64,000 bases of DNA from an uncultured Bacteroidales bacterium. Lineage in GTDB: Bacteria > Bacteroidota > Bacteroidia > Bacteroidales > Paludibacteraceae. How positions within the stretch are numbered: position 1 is the first letter of the stretch; each line of letters begins with the position of its first letter. The notes beneath the pieces were generated by a model. That model had not been told where the DNA came from and did not search any database. It saw only the letters and a program-made list of their open reading frames with translations. This document shows, in pieces, positions 1 to 8,872 of the stretch. The stretch covers positions 56,085-120,084 of the forward strand of contig CAKVEC010000008.1 of assembly GCA_934728255.1 (NCBI GenBank). The letters are read 5' to 3'. The position numbers were made by a program, and so were the translations under genes.

Positions 1-60
1 CAATCTCCTACACATTGAATTACAACCCAAAAATCACATCCAAAGTTATTAAACTCTCAT

Positions 61-648
61 ATGAAGCATTTCTTTTATTTATTTGCGCCATTAGCGGTAT
101 GCCTAATGTTTATCGGTTGCAACGAGCCGGACAATGCGGCGGCAAAGGCAGAGGCGGACGAGATGTTTGCCGAGGAAAATCAGTATATATTCGGGCATTA
201 TGCTGTTGGCGACTCGGTGATATTTATCAGAGAAAACGGGGAGACGGAGCGTTTTGCCGTGCACAAAATAGAGCAGGCATATACCGAATTTTCGCCCAAG
301 GGAATTATAGCGGAGCCACCGACATACATAGTGGGAAAAGAGGCACACCTCTGTCTGCAAGGGGTAAGATTCCAAATAGAGGTTGATGTGTTTGTAACCA
401 TCCAGTCGCCATACACCGAAGAGGGCATACGAACCGATTTCCTACTGCGTGATGATACTCCGGACGCGGGTCTTACGACAAAAGATTTGGTTGTTCCTGA
501 AGCGAAAGAAAATGAAAGAGTGATAGTGGGCACGTCGCATCTGTATATGCAACCCGAAGCGGATGCAGCCGCCTATTGCCTGCTACAAAAAGAGGCGGGA
601 ATCGCGGAGATACAAGACGCCTACGGACGCAGGTTTGTTATTCCATAA
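61..648 (+). CDS. Small lipoprotein, function unknown
   Basis: A 195-residue protein with a lipoprotein signal peptide: a hydrophobic stretch ends in the lipobox FIGC, so Cys20 would be lipidated. No transmembrane segment follows, and the mature part is soluble and acidic, probably held in the outer membrane facing the periplasm or the surface. A segment near residues 45-70 (VGDSVIFIREN and on) looks like a small beta-sheet domain, and a similar strand pattern is seen in the lipoprotein starting at 1828, so the two may be distant relatives. I do not recognise the family. Only 60 bases precede the start and no clear promoter is visible there, so the gene may belong to a transcript beginning outside the window. 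Confidence 0.8.
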   Translation: MKHFFYLFAPLAVCLMFIGCNEPDNAAAKAEADEMFAEENQYIFGHYAVGDSVIFIRENGETERFAVHKIEQAYTEFSPKGIIAEPPTYIVGKEAHLCLQGVRFQIEVDVFVTIQSPYTEEGIRTDFLLRDDTPDAGLTTKDLVVPEAKENERVIVGTSHLYMQPEADAAAYCLLQKEAGIAEIQDAYGRRFVIP

Positions 649-832
649 AACCATCATTTAGACGCTTTGGGCAGTAGCATACTAATAAAAAAGAAAACAA
701 GCGACCGTCAACACATATATGTATGCTTTTCTCTCTATGGCAGATAACCAACAATAAAAACTACACAATCACACAAATACAGTCTATTTTGTAACAAAAA
801 TACATTTTCCAAATAAAAACACAAGCAAAATG

Positions 833-863
833 TTGCGCATAATAAATAAATTGCGTACCTTTG
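833..863 (+). promoter_or_regulatory. Promoter for the lipoprotein gene at 973
   Basis: TTG at 833-835, exactly 20 bases, then TACCTTTG at 856-863. This is the Bacteroidota housekeeping pattern (-33 TTG, -7 TAnnTTTG). Transcription should begin near 870, leaving a 5' leader of about 100 bases. The rest of the 649-972 gap is AT-rich and shows nothing else. Confidence 0.7.
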
Positions 864-972
864 CAGCATGTTAAGAAAATTTTCATCCTTCAAGTACAAA
901 CAACAACTCCATATTGCTGTATGTGGGTATATAACAAATAATCTATAAAATAACACTCACTATTTTACTATT

Positions 973-1533
973 ATGAAAACAATATTTAGATTTTTATCAA
1001 AGGCGGTCGTACTATGTATATTGACCATATGCTGCGCCTCATGTGATTTTGATACCGCAACGAAACAATTCGGAATCCATGATATAATTATTTATGCCCC
1101 CAATACAACAATTGCCATAGAGAATATACAGATTGAAAAATGCTACGATCAAAAGACTCATAGAACCAAAACTTATAGTGCACGTACCTATTACGATACC
1201 ATCTCCATACAGCAGTGTCGTTGTATGGATGGTACTTATATGGCAGGAACACGGACAGAGTATAAGAAAGCCATGCGCGTAATGGAAGAGACACCCGATT
1301 ATAAGTATTTGAAACTAACCCGATTAGATGGTAACTCGCCTGTTTATGTTACTACAGAATACCGTATAAATATCGATAGCGTTGAAATTGACATACGAAA
1401 TTTTGAAGACGGCAATCCGTTTGCACCAAAGGGGTATTCACTGCAAGAGATTATGGAGAAATTGTATAAAGAGGGCAAGGCAGAACGCTGGGACAATAAT
1501 GAGCAACATAAGATACTACGCGATGATTGGTAA
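973..1533 (+). CDS. Lipoprotein, function unknown
   Basis: A 186-residue protein with a lipoprotein signal peptide (lipobox CASC, lipidated Cys24). The mature protein is rich in charged and aromatic residues and has no membrane segment. Its C-terminal tail, KAERWDNNEQHKILRDDW, is nearly duplicated by a stray gene fragment at 2519-2587, so this family once had a second member here. No known domain is recognised. The gene has its own promoter at 833-863 and is followed by a long hairpin at 1601-1659. Confidence 0.75.
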   Translation: MKTIFRFLSKAVVLCILTICCASCDFDTATKQFGIHDIIIYAPNTTIAIENIQIEKCYDQKTHRTKTYSARTYYDTISIQQCRCMDGTYMAGTRTEYKKAMRVMEETPDYKYLKLTRLDGNSPVYVTTEYRINIDSVEIDIRNFEDGNPFAPKGYSLQEIMEKLYKEGKAERWDNNEQHKILRDDW

Positions 1534-1600
1534 CAAGGGGAGATAGCATTACGAAAAATGCGGATAAACTATTATTGCATTATAATCATAAAATGAATTT

Positions 1601-1659
1601 AATAAAACCCATTGGCGGAATTAATTTAGTGCATATTTAATTCTTTCGATGGGTTTATT
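1601..1659. other. Two-level hairpin, possible terminator
   Basis: The arms AATAAAACCCAT (1601-1612) and ATGGGTTTATT (1649-1659) pair with one bulged base. Inside them GAATTAA (1618-1624) pairs with TTAATTC (1637-1643). It lies 70 bases past the lipoprotein stop. The structure is AT-rich without a clean T-run, so terminator function is only likely. Confidence 0.45.
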
Positions 1660-1663
1660 ATAA

Positions 1664-1825
1664 GAAAGACAGAGTTGTAGAGTTCTGTCGTTCATTGTCT
1701 ATGACAACTGCATTTTTGATGAGTGTACTAATACCATTCAGACCAATAATATCGCATCCGGATTGTATATGATCAAAATAACCACCAACGGAATGTCACA
1801 TTCCGATAAAATTTACATTCAATAA
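1664..1825 (+). pseudogene. Remnant of a T9SS C-terminal sorting domain
   Basis: Read in the frame ending at the TAA of 1823-1825, the DNA encodes ASGLYMIKITTNGMSHSDKI shortly before the stop. That is the typical last strand pair of a type-A T9SS sorting domain (ASGLY.I.I, then a lysine-containing end strand). The frame is open back to a stop at 1661-1663, but the upstream residues are degenerate and there is no start codon. It is therefore the 3' tail of a lost secreted-protein gene. The stop lies two bases before the ATG of the next lipoprotein. Confidence 0.6.
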
Positions 1826-1827
1826 TT

Positions 1828-2481
1828 ATGAAAGATATCGTAAAAATCGGAGCAGCCTGCATTGTGATACTTTTATGCTCGTGCGATGGAGATAGAAACA
1901 ATCCCGATAAGACTGTTCCATACATCAAATATGGTTGGGATAATTTCCCTTTTGAACGAGTTGACTGCTATTTTCCTGAAGAGGGTACAGAGTTAGTGTA
2001 TGTTTCAGACAAAGGTAACACATTCACACTAACCGTAGAAGAAATAAGTCGGTCGTATCAGCCACGTCCGGAAAGGGATCCTATAGAAGAAGCATTCGGA
2101 GAATTTACAACTGCTTCGGAAATGTATAGTATTACAACAAAGTTTACAAATGATACCAATGAGAATATTGTAACTCCTCGTTTTTTTAGAATGAGTATTG
2201 GGGGTAACAGAAAACACTTATCCATAGACCTAACTACTACCCCCAAATTATTAATTGATTTCACTGCAGAAAATGAGTCTTCAAAACCAGATGCTATATT
2301 CCAGTATTTAGGTGATACAATTTCCTTAAAAGCCTATTATAGGGATAGATTTGGTAGTAAAACCGTTTTCCAAAATGCTGCAAAGATAGTGAAAGGCAAG
2401 GGTGTTGTGATGTACAAAACCATAATCACCGACACGATTGCGGAGCGGGGAGGAGAGTTTATTGGAATGGGCGAGACATAG
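1828..2481 (+). CDS. Lipoprotein, function unknown
   Basis: A 217-residue protein with a short lipoprotein signal (lipobox LCSC, Cys19). The mature part begins with an Asp- and Pro-rich linker, then a beta-rich domain. The segment ELVYVSDKGNTFTLTVEEI resembles the corresponding part of the lipoprotein at 61-648. No catalytic motif is visible and the family is not recognised. The start is the ATG directly after the stop of the degraded T9SS tail at 1664-1825, so the gene may now use expression signals left by that lost gene. Confidence 0.75.
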   Translation: MKDIVKIGAACIVILLCSCDGDRNNPDKTVPYIKYGWDNFPFERVDCYFPEEGTELVYVSDKGNTFTLTVEEISRSYQPRPERDPIEEAFGEFTTASEMYSITTKFTNDTNENIVTPRFFRMSIGGNRKHLSIDLTTTPKLLIDFTAENESSKPDAIFQYLGDTISLKAYYRDRFGSKTVFQNAAKIVKGKGVVMYKTIITDTIAERGGEFIGMGET

Positions 2482-2518
2482 ACATTAGTTGAATAACAGA
2501 TAACTCTGATTCATTTTT

Positions 2519-2587
2519 ATGTCTTTTGGAAAGGGCAAGGCAGAACGTTGGGACGATGATGAGCGACATAAGGTACTACGGTTGTAG
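2519..2587 (+). pseudogene. 3' fragment of a second copy of the 973-1533 lipoprotein gene
   Basis: Bases 2532-2580 match 1472-1520 at 44 of 49 positions. The reading frame is kept (GKAERWDDDERHKVLRL then TAG), as in the real gene. Four of the five changes are A to G. An ATG at 2519 opens a 22-codon frame, but this is most simply a leftover of a duplicated gene, not a peptide gene. Confidence 0.65.
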
Positions 2588-2611
2588 GCGAACAGATTGA
2601 AAACGAATAGA

Positions 2612-2647
2612 GAAAGCGGCTATCTGACAAGTCAGACAGCCGCTTTC
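2612..2647. terminator. Bidirectional terminator
   Basis: GAAAGCGGCT at 2612-2621 pairs perfectly with AGCCGCTTTC at 2638-2647, with CTGAC/GTCAG pairing inside. It sits between the convergent lipoprotein block (+) and trxA (-), so it can end transcripts from both sides. Confidence 0.75.
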
Positions 2648-2700
2648 GTTAGGTAAGGATATGTTTATACTTGAGTTAACATACGCTTACTTGTGCTTTT

Positions 2701-3015
2701 TTACAAGAGGGAGTCGAGAAGGGGAATAAGGTCGGATTTGCGGCAGGCACCGACGTGGCGGTTGACGAGTTCACCGTTCTTGAAGAACAGCATCGTCGGG
2801 ATATTCATTACTCCGTATTCCTCGCAGGTGTCGGGGTTGTCGTCCACATTGAGTTTGCCGACCACGACACGACCTTCATACTCGTTGCTCAACTCTTCTA
2901 CGATGGGCAACATCATCTTGCAAGGACCGCACCATGGTGCCCACAAGTCCACTACGAGGGGTTTGCCCTCTGCCAACAACGCTTTGATATTGGCATCTGT
3001 AATCTCAATAGCCAT
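2701..3015 (-). CDS. trxA: Thioredoxin
   Basis: A 104-residue protein of normal thioredoxin length. It has the redox motif WCGPC (Cys29 and Cys32) after the strand VVDLWAP, and the cis-proline region MNIPTMLFFKNG. It is a cytoplasmic thiol-disulfide reductase that supplies electrons to ribonucleotide reductase, peroxiredoxins and similar enzymes. The ATG lies five bases after the stop of the upstream clpC-type gene, so the two are almost certainly co-transcribed, pairing two protein-quality-control functions. The transcript would end at the hairpin 2612-2647. Confidence 0.96.
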   Translation of the reverse strand: MAIEITDANIKALLAEGKPLVVDLWAPWCGPCKMMLPIVEELSNEYEGRVVVGKLNVDDNPDTCEEYGVMNIPTMLFFKNGELVNRHVGACRKSDLIPLLDSLL

Positions 3016-3020
3016 AATAG

Positions 3021-5300
3021 TTATTTATTTTGTAGTTGTTTGATAGTTATGCGTTTTTGCTGCGGGTGTGCAAGCAACACATCGGTAAGCGGGTCTTCGA
3101 GATAGGTCTGGATAGCCCGTTTGACCGGACGCGCACCGTTCTGCGGGTCGTAGGCTTTCTCTGCCAACTGCGTGGTTGCCTCGGGTGTCAGCACCAGTTG
3201 ATGCCCCGTCTTGCGCAGACGCTCTTGGAGCAATGCCACCTCGATATTGACGATACGTGCGAGTGCATCGCGCGTGAGAGGCTGGAATGTGATGACATTG
3301 TCGATACGATTGAGGAACTCGGGCGGGAAAGTCTTCTGCAACGCCTTGAGCAGCATCTGATTGCTTGTCTTGGCATCCATATCCGACACTCCGAAACCGA
3401 TACCCGCCCCGAACTCCTTGAGTTGGCGCGTGCCGACATTGGAAGTAAGGATGATAATCGTATTGCGGAAATCCACCACGTGTCCCTGCCTGTCGGTAAG
3501 CCGTCCCTCGTCCAACACCTGCAAGAGGATATTGAAGATGTCGGGATGGGCTTTTTCTATCTCGTCGAAAAGCACAATCGAATAGGGTTTGCGGCGTACG
3601 GCTTCGGTCAGTTTGCCGCCGTCCTCGTGCGCCACGTATCCCGGAGGTGCGCCCACCAAGAGCGAGACGGTATGTTTCTCCATATATTCCGACATATCGA
3701 AACGGATCACCGCATCGCGGCTGCCGAACATCTCTTCCGCCAGACACTGCGCAAGGTAGGTCTTGCCCACGCCCGTAGGTCCGAGGAAGAAGAAAGTACC
3801 GATAGGACGGCGCGGGTCGCGCAAACCGAGACGCGAGCGACGAATGGCACGCACGATGGTATCGACGGCTTCGTCCTGACCGATGACCCGCTTGCGCAGA
3901 GTCTCGTCCATAGTGCGCAGCCGCTCCGTTTCCGCTTTCTGCACACGCTGTACGGGTACGCCCGACATCATCGAAACCACGGAAGCAATATCGTCCACGG
4001 TGATGGTATAAGGCTCTTGCGGTTCGTCGCCTACCGCCTTGGCACGTGCGTGCGCCCTTGCGCCCGCCTCGTCCATCACATCGATGGCTTTGTCGGGGAA
4101 AGCGCGATCGGTAAGGTAGCGTTCCGCCAGGCTGACTGCCGCCTGCAGGGTCTCTTCCGGATAGATAACGTGGTGATATTCCGCGTAATGCTCACTCAGA
4201 CGATTGAGGATAGAGAGGGTCTCTTCAGGGGTGGTCGGACGGACAACCACTTTCTGGAAACGGCGTTCCAGCGCCCCGTCTTTCTCTATAGAAGTGCGAT
4301 ACTCGTTGGTAGTGGTGGCCCCAATACACTGCACCTCGCCACGCGCCAAAGCGGGTTTGAGGATATTCGCCGCATCCAGCGAACCCTGTGCGTTCCCCGC
4401 ACCGATGATGGTATGTATCTCGTCGATAAAGAGGATTACTTCAGGGTGGCGTTGCAACTCTTGCAGCACCGCTTTCATACGTTCCTCGAACTGACCGCGG
4501 TAGGTGGTACCCGCCACCATAGACGCCACATCGAGGGTGATGATACGTTTGCCCGCAAGAGCACCCGCCTCGTTGCCAACGATACGCAAAGCGAGTCCCT
4601 CTACGATAGCCGACTTGCCGACACCCGGTTCGCCGATGAGGATAGGGTTGTTCTTCTTGCGTCGGGAGAGGATCTGCACCACACGCTCTATCTCCACCTC
4701 GCGCCCAACGACGGGGTCGAGTTTGCCCGCCTGCGCCTGTTTGGTAAGGTCGTGTCCGTACTTGTCGAGTGCGGTAGTAGCACCGACCTTGCCCCCATTG
4801 GGCTGCGGGCGACGGGGTTTGCCGTCTTCAACATCACTCCCCTGCCCCATTCCTGCGGTGGGGGACTGAGTGGTGGTGTGCGGCTGGGCATAGAGTTCGA
4901 CTATCCGATCGTAGGTGATTCCCCACGCATTCGCCAGATAGAGTGCGGCACGGTTGATACGGTGGCGCAAAATAGCCAGCAGCAGGTGGGCACTACCGAC
5001 GGCATCCGCCTGATACTCACGGCTGATGCCCTCGGCGATACGCATGATACTCTCCACCTGCGTACTGCGGGTAATCGGTTCGATAGTGTTGCGCTGATCC
5101 TGCTGCAAAGCGGTATCGAGGTTTCCTTTGGCTTCTTCTGCAGAGAGCCCCGCCTTACAGAGAAGGTCATACGCCTGACCTTCCGCCAAGCGCAGGATAC
5201 CCAGAACGAGGTGTTCGGGCAGTATCTGTGTGTTCTGCAAACGCTCCGCTTCGTCGCGGGCGTAAATCAAGATTTTATTTAATCGTATTGTTAAAGGCAT
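3021..5300 (-). CDS. clpC: ClpC-type AAA+ unfoldase, M-domain lacking
   Basis: A 759-residue Hsp100 chaperone. The N domain (about 1-140, two repeats) is followed by a low-complexity linker and two AAA+ modules. D1 has Walker A GEPGVGKS (223-230) and Walker [10 protein letters not shown] (near 288-296). D2 has Walker A GPTGVGKT (507-514) and Walker [11 protein letters not shown] (574-583). The GAGIGFG loop (631-637) is the ClpP-docking loop, so the protein should feed substrates to ClpP. Sequence similarity is to ClpC of Bacteroidota ([20 protein letters not shown]). However, the coiled-coil middle domain expected between the end of D1 (near 415) and [12 protein letters not shown] (near 434) is reduced to about 20 residues. 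ClpA also lacks an M domain and has this length, so the ClpA name could be argued. Confidence 0.93.
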   Translation of the reverse strand: MPLTIRLNKILIYARDEAERLQNTQILPEHLVLGILRLAEGQAYDLLCKAGLSAEEAKGNLDTALQQDQRNTIEPITRSTQVESIMRIAEGISREYQADAVGSAHLLLAILRHRINRAALYLANAWGITYDRIVELYAQPHTTTQSPTAGMGQGSDVEDGKPRRPQPNGGKVGATTALDKYGHDLTKQAQAGKLDPVVGREVEIERVVQILSRRKKNNPILIGEPGVGKSAIVEGLALRIVGNEAGALAGKRIITLDVASMVAGTTYRGQFEERMKAVLQELQRHPEVILFIDEIHTIIGAGNAQGSLDAANILKPALARGEVQCIGATTTNEYRTSIEKDGALERRFQKVVVRPTTPEETLSILNRLSEHYAEYHHVIYPEETLQAAVSLAERYLTDRAFPDKAIDVMDEAGARAHARAKAVGDEPQEPYTITVDDIASVVSMMSGVPVQRVQKAETERLRTMDETLRKRVIGQDEAVDTIVRAIRRSRLGLRDPRRPIGTFFFLGPTGVGKTYLAQCLAEEMFGSRDAVIRFDMSEYMEKHTVSLLVGAPPGYVAHEDGGKLTEAVRRKPYSIVLFDEIEKAHPDIFNILLQVLDEGRLTDRQGHVVDFRNTIIILTSNVGTRQLKEFGAGIGFGVSDMDAKTSNQMLLKALQKTFPPEFLNRIDNVITFQPLTRDALARIVNIEVALLQERLRKTGHQLVLTPEATTQLAEKAYDPQNGARPVKRAIQTYLEDPLTDVLLAHPQQKRITIKQLQNK

Positions 5301-5391
5301 AATGTTGGTAAACGTTTGTGGGCGGTGCCATTGGTGGGTTGCACCGTTAGTGGTTATACGTTGGTGGTTATACGTTATTTTTGTTTTGTTG

Positions 5392-7416
5392 TTATTTGTA
5401 AAAATGCCAGGCGAGACCGGCGCGGAATATGTCAGGGTTCATCGGGTAGCCGGGCATAGCAAAGTAGTTCGGAGTTGATTTCATAAAGAGGTGGTTGAAA
5501 TGGGTGTAGTGGGCAAAGAAACGCAGGTGAAGCGAGCGGACGTAGAAATTGGCATACACATTGAGTATCGGGTAGTTGCCGACCTTGGTAGTGTTTTGGA
5601 CACAGAACTGCGCCGTAGCGGGGTTGAGCAAGGGGGCATAGTAGGACGTAAAATAGCGCATATCCACGCCGATCTGTGCGTCCATAGCACGGAACCACGT
5701 ACCGTGGTAATAGAGGTTGTGATAGAGCGTAAAAGACGGCAAAGGCATTGCCGCATCGCTCGACAACTGATAGACCACATGGTTCTCGAGGTTCACCCAC
5801 GGCGTAGTGAGGTCGCACTGCACATCCGCCGACAGCACCTGTATGTTGCCCTCGTGCTGCACGGAGTTACCCGTTTGGTCGAAATAGATATAGCGTGTCA
5901 GGTTCTCAAAGCCCACATTGACTTTCGGTTTCACCCACGTGGTGGGGTATGCAATCTCGCCGCCGACATAAAAACGATAGGTCTTTTGGAAATCGTTGTC
6001 CCAGCGAAAGTGGTTGGACGAGAAATGCTGCAGATAATAGGACGGGGTCTCATTTCTGACAAAGGCGCGGGCACGGATATACATCGTATCTCTGCCGATG
6101 CGGAAATCGCCGTCCACGTGTCCGTTGACCCGGAACTCGCCGAGTTTGTACCCCAAGACGCAGACATCGCCATCGAAGCCATAATGCACCCATTTGCCGC
6201 GGTTCTTGTAGAGCGCACCGCCGACAAAGGTGTTGTTTGTCCATTGGTAGCCCCAGAGTGTGTCTGGGGCAAGGTGGGCAGTAGTGTTTAGCCAAGGTCC
6301 GGAGAACGGTTCATAGTCCCCCAAAAGATTGCTTGCGTCTTCGCTGACGGGGTGGAGAAAACGCTGGCACTCGTTAATGGCATAGACCGTGGCACCGAAC
6401 TTAAGCAGACGGTTGAACTCCTCCTCGAAGGTTACGCTCAGCGTATTGCGAATAGTGAGCACATCGGTGGAGTCGTTAGTGGTATTGGGGTTGCGGTAGT
6501 AGGTCGGATAAAAGCCCTGTTGTGCGGTTCGCTCCACGTAACGGCGGTTGCTGTTGGTAGTCTCGAAGGTGTGCGCAAAGGTGGTAACCGGCACATAGTT
6601 GATCTTGAGCGTATCGCGCCGCTCACGCCTGCCCGCCTCGTTGATCACCTCGATAGTGTCGTGGTAAGGACGCTCGACGGTAATGCTATAGTAGTGGTTG
6701 AGGAAACCTGCGAGGTAGCGGTAGCCCGACATGGCATTGAGGTTGACGGGCAGGTCTTCCGGTTGCAACGCTCCGTCGAGGTCGCCGGGGTTGGTGAGCC
6801 CGCCGTTGTCGAAATTACTCCAGTTGGCAAACGTGAATGCCGCCTGCAGCGAATAGTGGTTGCCATTGTAGGAACCGAAGACGTTGCCATTGAACAATTT
6901 ACCCGCCTGGTTGGAGTAATGCCCCACGCTATTGAGATAGTTGAGTTGCGTACCAAGGTTGATACGCTTGTTGAGGTTGCCCGTAAAGAGGAAATAAATC
7001 TCGTTTTCCTCGTGCATGGTGGTAAAGCCTTTGTTGTAAGCAATGCTCGAATAGGGCGTGGTGGTGTTGAAGAAACGCACGTCCTGCGGCGTATATATAT
7101 AAGGCTGGTAAGCCGCAGCGAAGATGTCGTCAATCTTAGAAAGACGGTCGAAATAGATACGCGACTGAATGGGCGAGACCAGACAGTTGCCGTTGTATGC
7201 CGACGAGATGGAATAGTCGTTCTGCACACTTCGCATCGGGTAGTTGAGGTATGCCGTATCGGCGAAGTGCACTGTGTCGGCAATAGCCGTAGGCGACGGC
7301 AACTGCCAAGTACGGACAACCGTCTTGACAGCCTTCTCCTTGGCAGCAAAGCCCATAGATGTTGCCAACAAAAAGCAGACTAATATGATAAATTTATTTC
7401 TCAATTCACAATGCAC
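5392..7416 (-). CDS. Putative outer-membrane porin (Porin_10-like)
   Basis: About 670 residues, with an N-terminal signal peptide ending near SMGFAAK, then a long chain of alternating beta-strands rich in Tyr, Asn and Phe, ending in an aromatic residue close to the C-terminus (WHFYK). This matches the Bacteroidota putative-porin family in length and in motifs such as NLNKRINLGTQLNYL. It probably forms a beta-barrel of unknown substrate. The start is uncertain: no ATG precedes the signal peptide. The longest frame begins with GTG at 7416; TTG at 7404 gives the cleaner MRNKFIILVCFLLATS. A TACGTTTG box lies upstream at 7448-7455 (minus strand), but its -33 partner is three bases too close. clpC follows after 91 bases with no promoter of its own that I can see. 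Confidence 0.8.
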   Translation of the reverse strand: MHCELRNKFIILVCFLLATSMGFAAKEKAVKTVVRTWQLPSPTAIADTVHFADTAYLNYPMRSVQNDYSISSAYNGNCLVSPIQSRIYFDRLSKIDDIFAAAYQPYIYTPQDVRFFNTTTPYSSIAYNKGFTTMHEENEIYFLFTGNLNKRINLGTQLNYLNSVGHYSNQAGKLFNGNVFGSYNGNHYSLQAAFTFANWSNFDNGGLTNPGDLDGALQPEDLPVNLNAMSGYRYLAGFLNHYYSITVERPYHDTIEVINEAGRRERRDTLKINYVPVTTFAHTFETTNSNRRYVERTAQQGFYPTYYRNPNTTNDSTDVLTIRNTLSVTFEEEFNRLLKFGATVYAINECQRFLHPVSEDASNLLGDYEPFSGPWLNTTAHLAPDTLWGYQWTNNTFVGGALYKNRGKWVHYGFDGDVCVLGYKLGEFRVNGHVDGDFRIGRDTMYIRARAFVRNETPSYYLQHFSSNHFRWDNDFQKTYRFYVGGEIAYPTTWVKPKVNVGFENLTRYIYFDQTGNSVQHEGNIQVLSADVQCDLTTPWVNLENHVVYQLSSDAAMPLPSFTLYHNLYYHGTWFRAMDAQIGVDMRYFTSYYAPLLNPATAQFCVQNTTKVGNYPILNVYANFYVRSLHLRFFAHYTHFNHLFMKSTPNYFAMPGYPMNPDIFRAGLAWHFYK

Positions 7417-7433
7417 AATGCATAATGCACAAT
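7407..7433. repeat. 7-bp tandem repeat at the porin start
   Basis: CACAATG repeated almost four times (CACAATG, CACAATG, CATAATG, CACAAT). It covers the candidate start region of the porin gene and may influence where translation begins. Confidence 0.6.
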
Positions 7434-7483
7434 TTTTCCAATCTTAACAAACGTACATTTTTACGGACGGCACAAAGGGTGCG

Positions 7484-7516
7484 TATCCTATGCGCATCCT
7501 ATGCTCATCCTCCTTA
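7484..7516. repeat. 11-bp tandem repeat (3 units)
   Basis: Units TATCCTATGCG, CATCCTATGCT and CATCCTCCTTA at 7484, 7495 and 7506. The period is one DNA helical turn. It lies upstream of the porin gene and is one of six 11-bp arrays in this window. Confidence 0.65.
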
Positions 7517-7518
7517 CT

Positions 7519-7557
7519 TTTATCCTTGGGACAAACAATGTTTGTCCCAAGGATAAA
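7519..7557. other. Perfect 18-bp inverted repeat with 3-base loop
   Basis: TTTATCCTTGGGACAAAC (7519-7536), loop AAT, then its exact complement (7540-7557). It lies 32 bases beyond the GH57 stop. There is no T-run after the stem on either strand, so it is a poor intrinsic terminator. It may stabilise the GH57 mRNA 3' end or bind a dimeric protein. Confidence 0.65.
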
Positions 7558-7588
7558 TCTTAATAATCGTACACTTTTTACGTGTCAG

Positions 7589-8872
7589 TTATTTTGCTTG
7601 TTTGTTTTCTTTTTTCTTTTTCAGTTCCGCTTTGAGTTGCTGAATTTCTTTCTCCTGACTATTGATGGTCTTGAGCAAGCCGTTCAGTTCCTCATTGCCG
7701 ATAGTGGTCGGGTACTGCTCCTCCACGGACTGCAGGAAATCGGACAGCACGTTCATATAGTTGATAAACGCATCGTATGCCGATTCATAGTAGGTCGCTC
7801 CCTGGTCGATGTGGTTCATATAGTGGAAATTATTCACATCTTGCAGGCGCAGCCAATTGGTTTTCAATCCCTTGTCCTGACAGAGGTGTACACGCTCGGC
7901 AACAGCATAGAGTTTGCTCAACGCTTCCTGCTGGAGGTCGTTACCATTGTACATACTGAGGTCTTTCGCCTCGCCTGCCCACGTAAGCGGGTATGGCGCA
8001 GAGATGACATCGATAGCCGTCATCTTCTTTGCAGCCTCGGTAGGCGTACAGAACCCCATTCCGCGCTCAATCGCATAGTATGGCAACGCCTTGAGGAACT
8101 CGAAGATACCCGTACCCACCTGTTGGCGAATACCGAATGTATCGGCGCCGACCCATATATTGATGAGGTCTTCGCCCTCGGGCAGCGACTGTAGTTGGTT
8201 GGCATACTTCTCCGCATCTATCGGGTAATTGCCCCAGTTGGAGTCGGAGAAATGGAAACTCAATTCGTCGCTCAAGCCCGCGTTGCGCACAAGCATCTTC
8301 ATCTTTGGCGCACCCGCCGAAGTGTAGAGATAGTTGGGCGATTTCCAACTCATCACGTGCTTGGCGCCCTCGGCGAGCATTACCTTGTAGCCCAATTTGT
8401 ACAAATTGTATGCCATTTCATCGGAATAGAGCAATTCGGTGTTCCAAATGGCAGCAGGAGTTACCCCAAGCACATCATTGATGACAGCACGCTGCTTGTC
8501 CAACTGCTCTTGGAACTCGTCCATATTGTACTCCGCCGCGAGGGAATAGGAGAAGGGAGTAGCCAGGAACTCAACGCACTTACTGTCAGCCAGTTCCTTG
8601 AGCACATCAATCATCTCGGGCGTGTACTGCTCAAACATCTCGAGCATCACGCCGGAGATAGAGAGCGCACAATGGAAACGCCCCTTGGAGAGTTGGACCA
8701 TCTCGCGCAGGGTCTGACAAAGTGGCAGGTAGGAGGTCTGTACGAGCCACGTAACGTTGTCCTCGGTCTGCATGTCATCGTAATAATAATGGTCTTGACC
8801 GATGTCAAAGAAACGGTAGCGTTTCAGACGATACGGTGCATGCATCTGAAAGCAAAAGCATATATTTTTCAT
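7589..8872 (-). CDS. GH57-family protein, probably catalytically altered
   Basis: A 427-residue protein that follows glycoside hydrolase family 57 (alpha-amylase/4-alpha-glucanotransferase type) from its first residues (HAPYRLKRYRFFDIG, then HYYYDD). The nucleophile region WNTELLYSDE is present with Glu146. Two other landmarks are changed. The HQP signature is HAP (11-13). The acid/base motif, MDYETFG in Bacteroides relatives as I recall it, reads VGADTFG (241-247), so the catalytic Asp position is Gly242. The last 35 residues form a Lys/Glu/Gln-rich coiled coil. It lies in the glycogen gene set (debranching enzyme and GT4 transferase upstream), separated from it by an inserted protease module. 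It may be a regulatory or carbohydrate-binding pseudoenzyme; a shifted acid residue (Asp244) remains possible. Confidence 0.85.
   Translation of the reverse strand: MKNICFCFQMHAPYRLKRYRFFDIGQDHYYYDDMQTEDNVTWLVQTSYLPLCQTLREMVQLSKGRFHCALSISGVMLEMFEQYTPEMIDVLKELADSKCVEFLATPFSYSLAAEYNMDEFQEQLDKQRAVINDVLGVTPAAIWNTELLYSDEMAYNLYKLGYKVMLAEGAKHVMSWKSPNYLYTSAGAPKMKMLVRNAGLSDELSFHFSDSNWGNYPIDAEKYANQLQSLPEGEDLINIWVGADTFGIRQQVGTGIFEFLKALPYYAIERGMGFCTPTEAAKKMTAIDVISAPYPLTWAGEAKDLSMYNGNDLQQEALSKLYAVAERVHLCQDKGLKTNWLRLQDVNNFHYMNHIDQGATYYESAYDAFINYMNVLSDFLQSVEEQYPTTIGNEELNGLLKTINSQEKEIQQLKAELKKKKENKQAK

Noticed and set aside
735..956. Minus-strand frame of 73 codons
   Set aside because: It overlaps the promoter of the lipoprotein gene at 973 and has a chance-like composition.
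2519..2587. 22-residue peptide gene
   Set aside because: It is a frame-preserved copy of the 3' end of the 973-1533 gene; no upstream signals suggest it is expressed on its own.
3036..5282. Long open frame on the strand opposite to clpC (748 codons)
   Set aside because: It mirrors the clpC gene, whose protein shows all AAA+ motifs; the opposite frame has no recognisable domain. Similar mirror frames opposite the porin, GT4, EF-G2 and RND genes were left out for the same reason.
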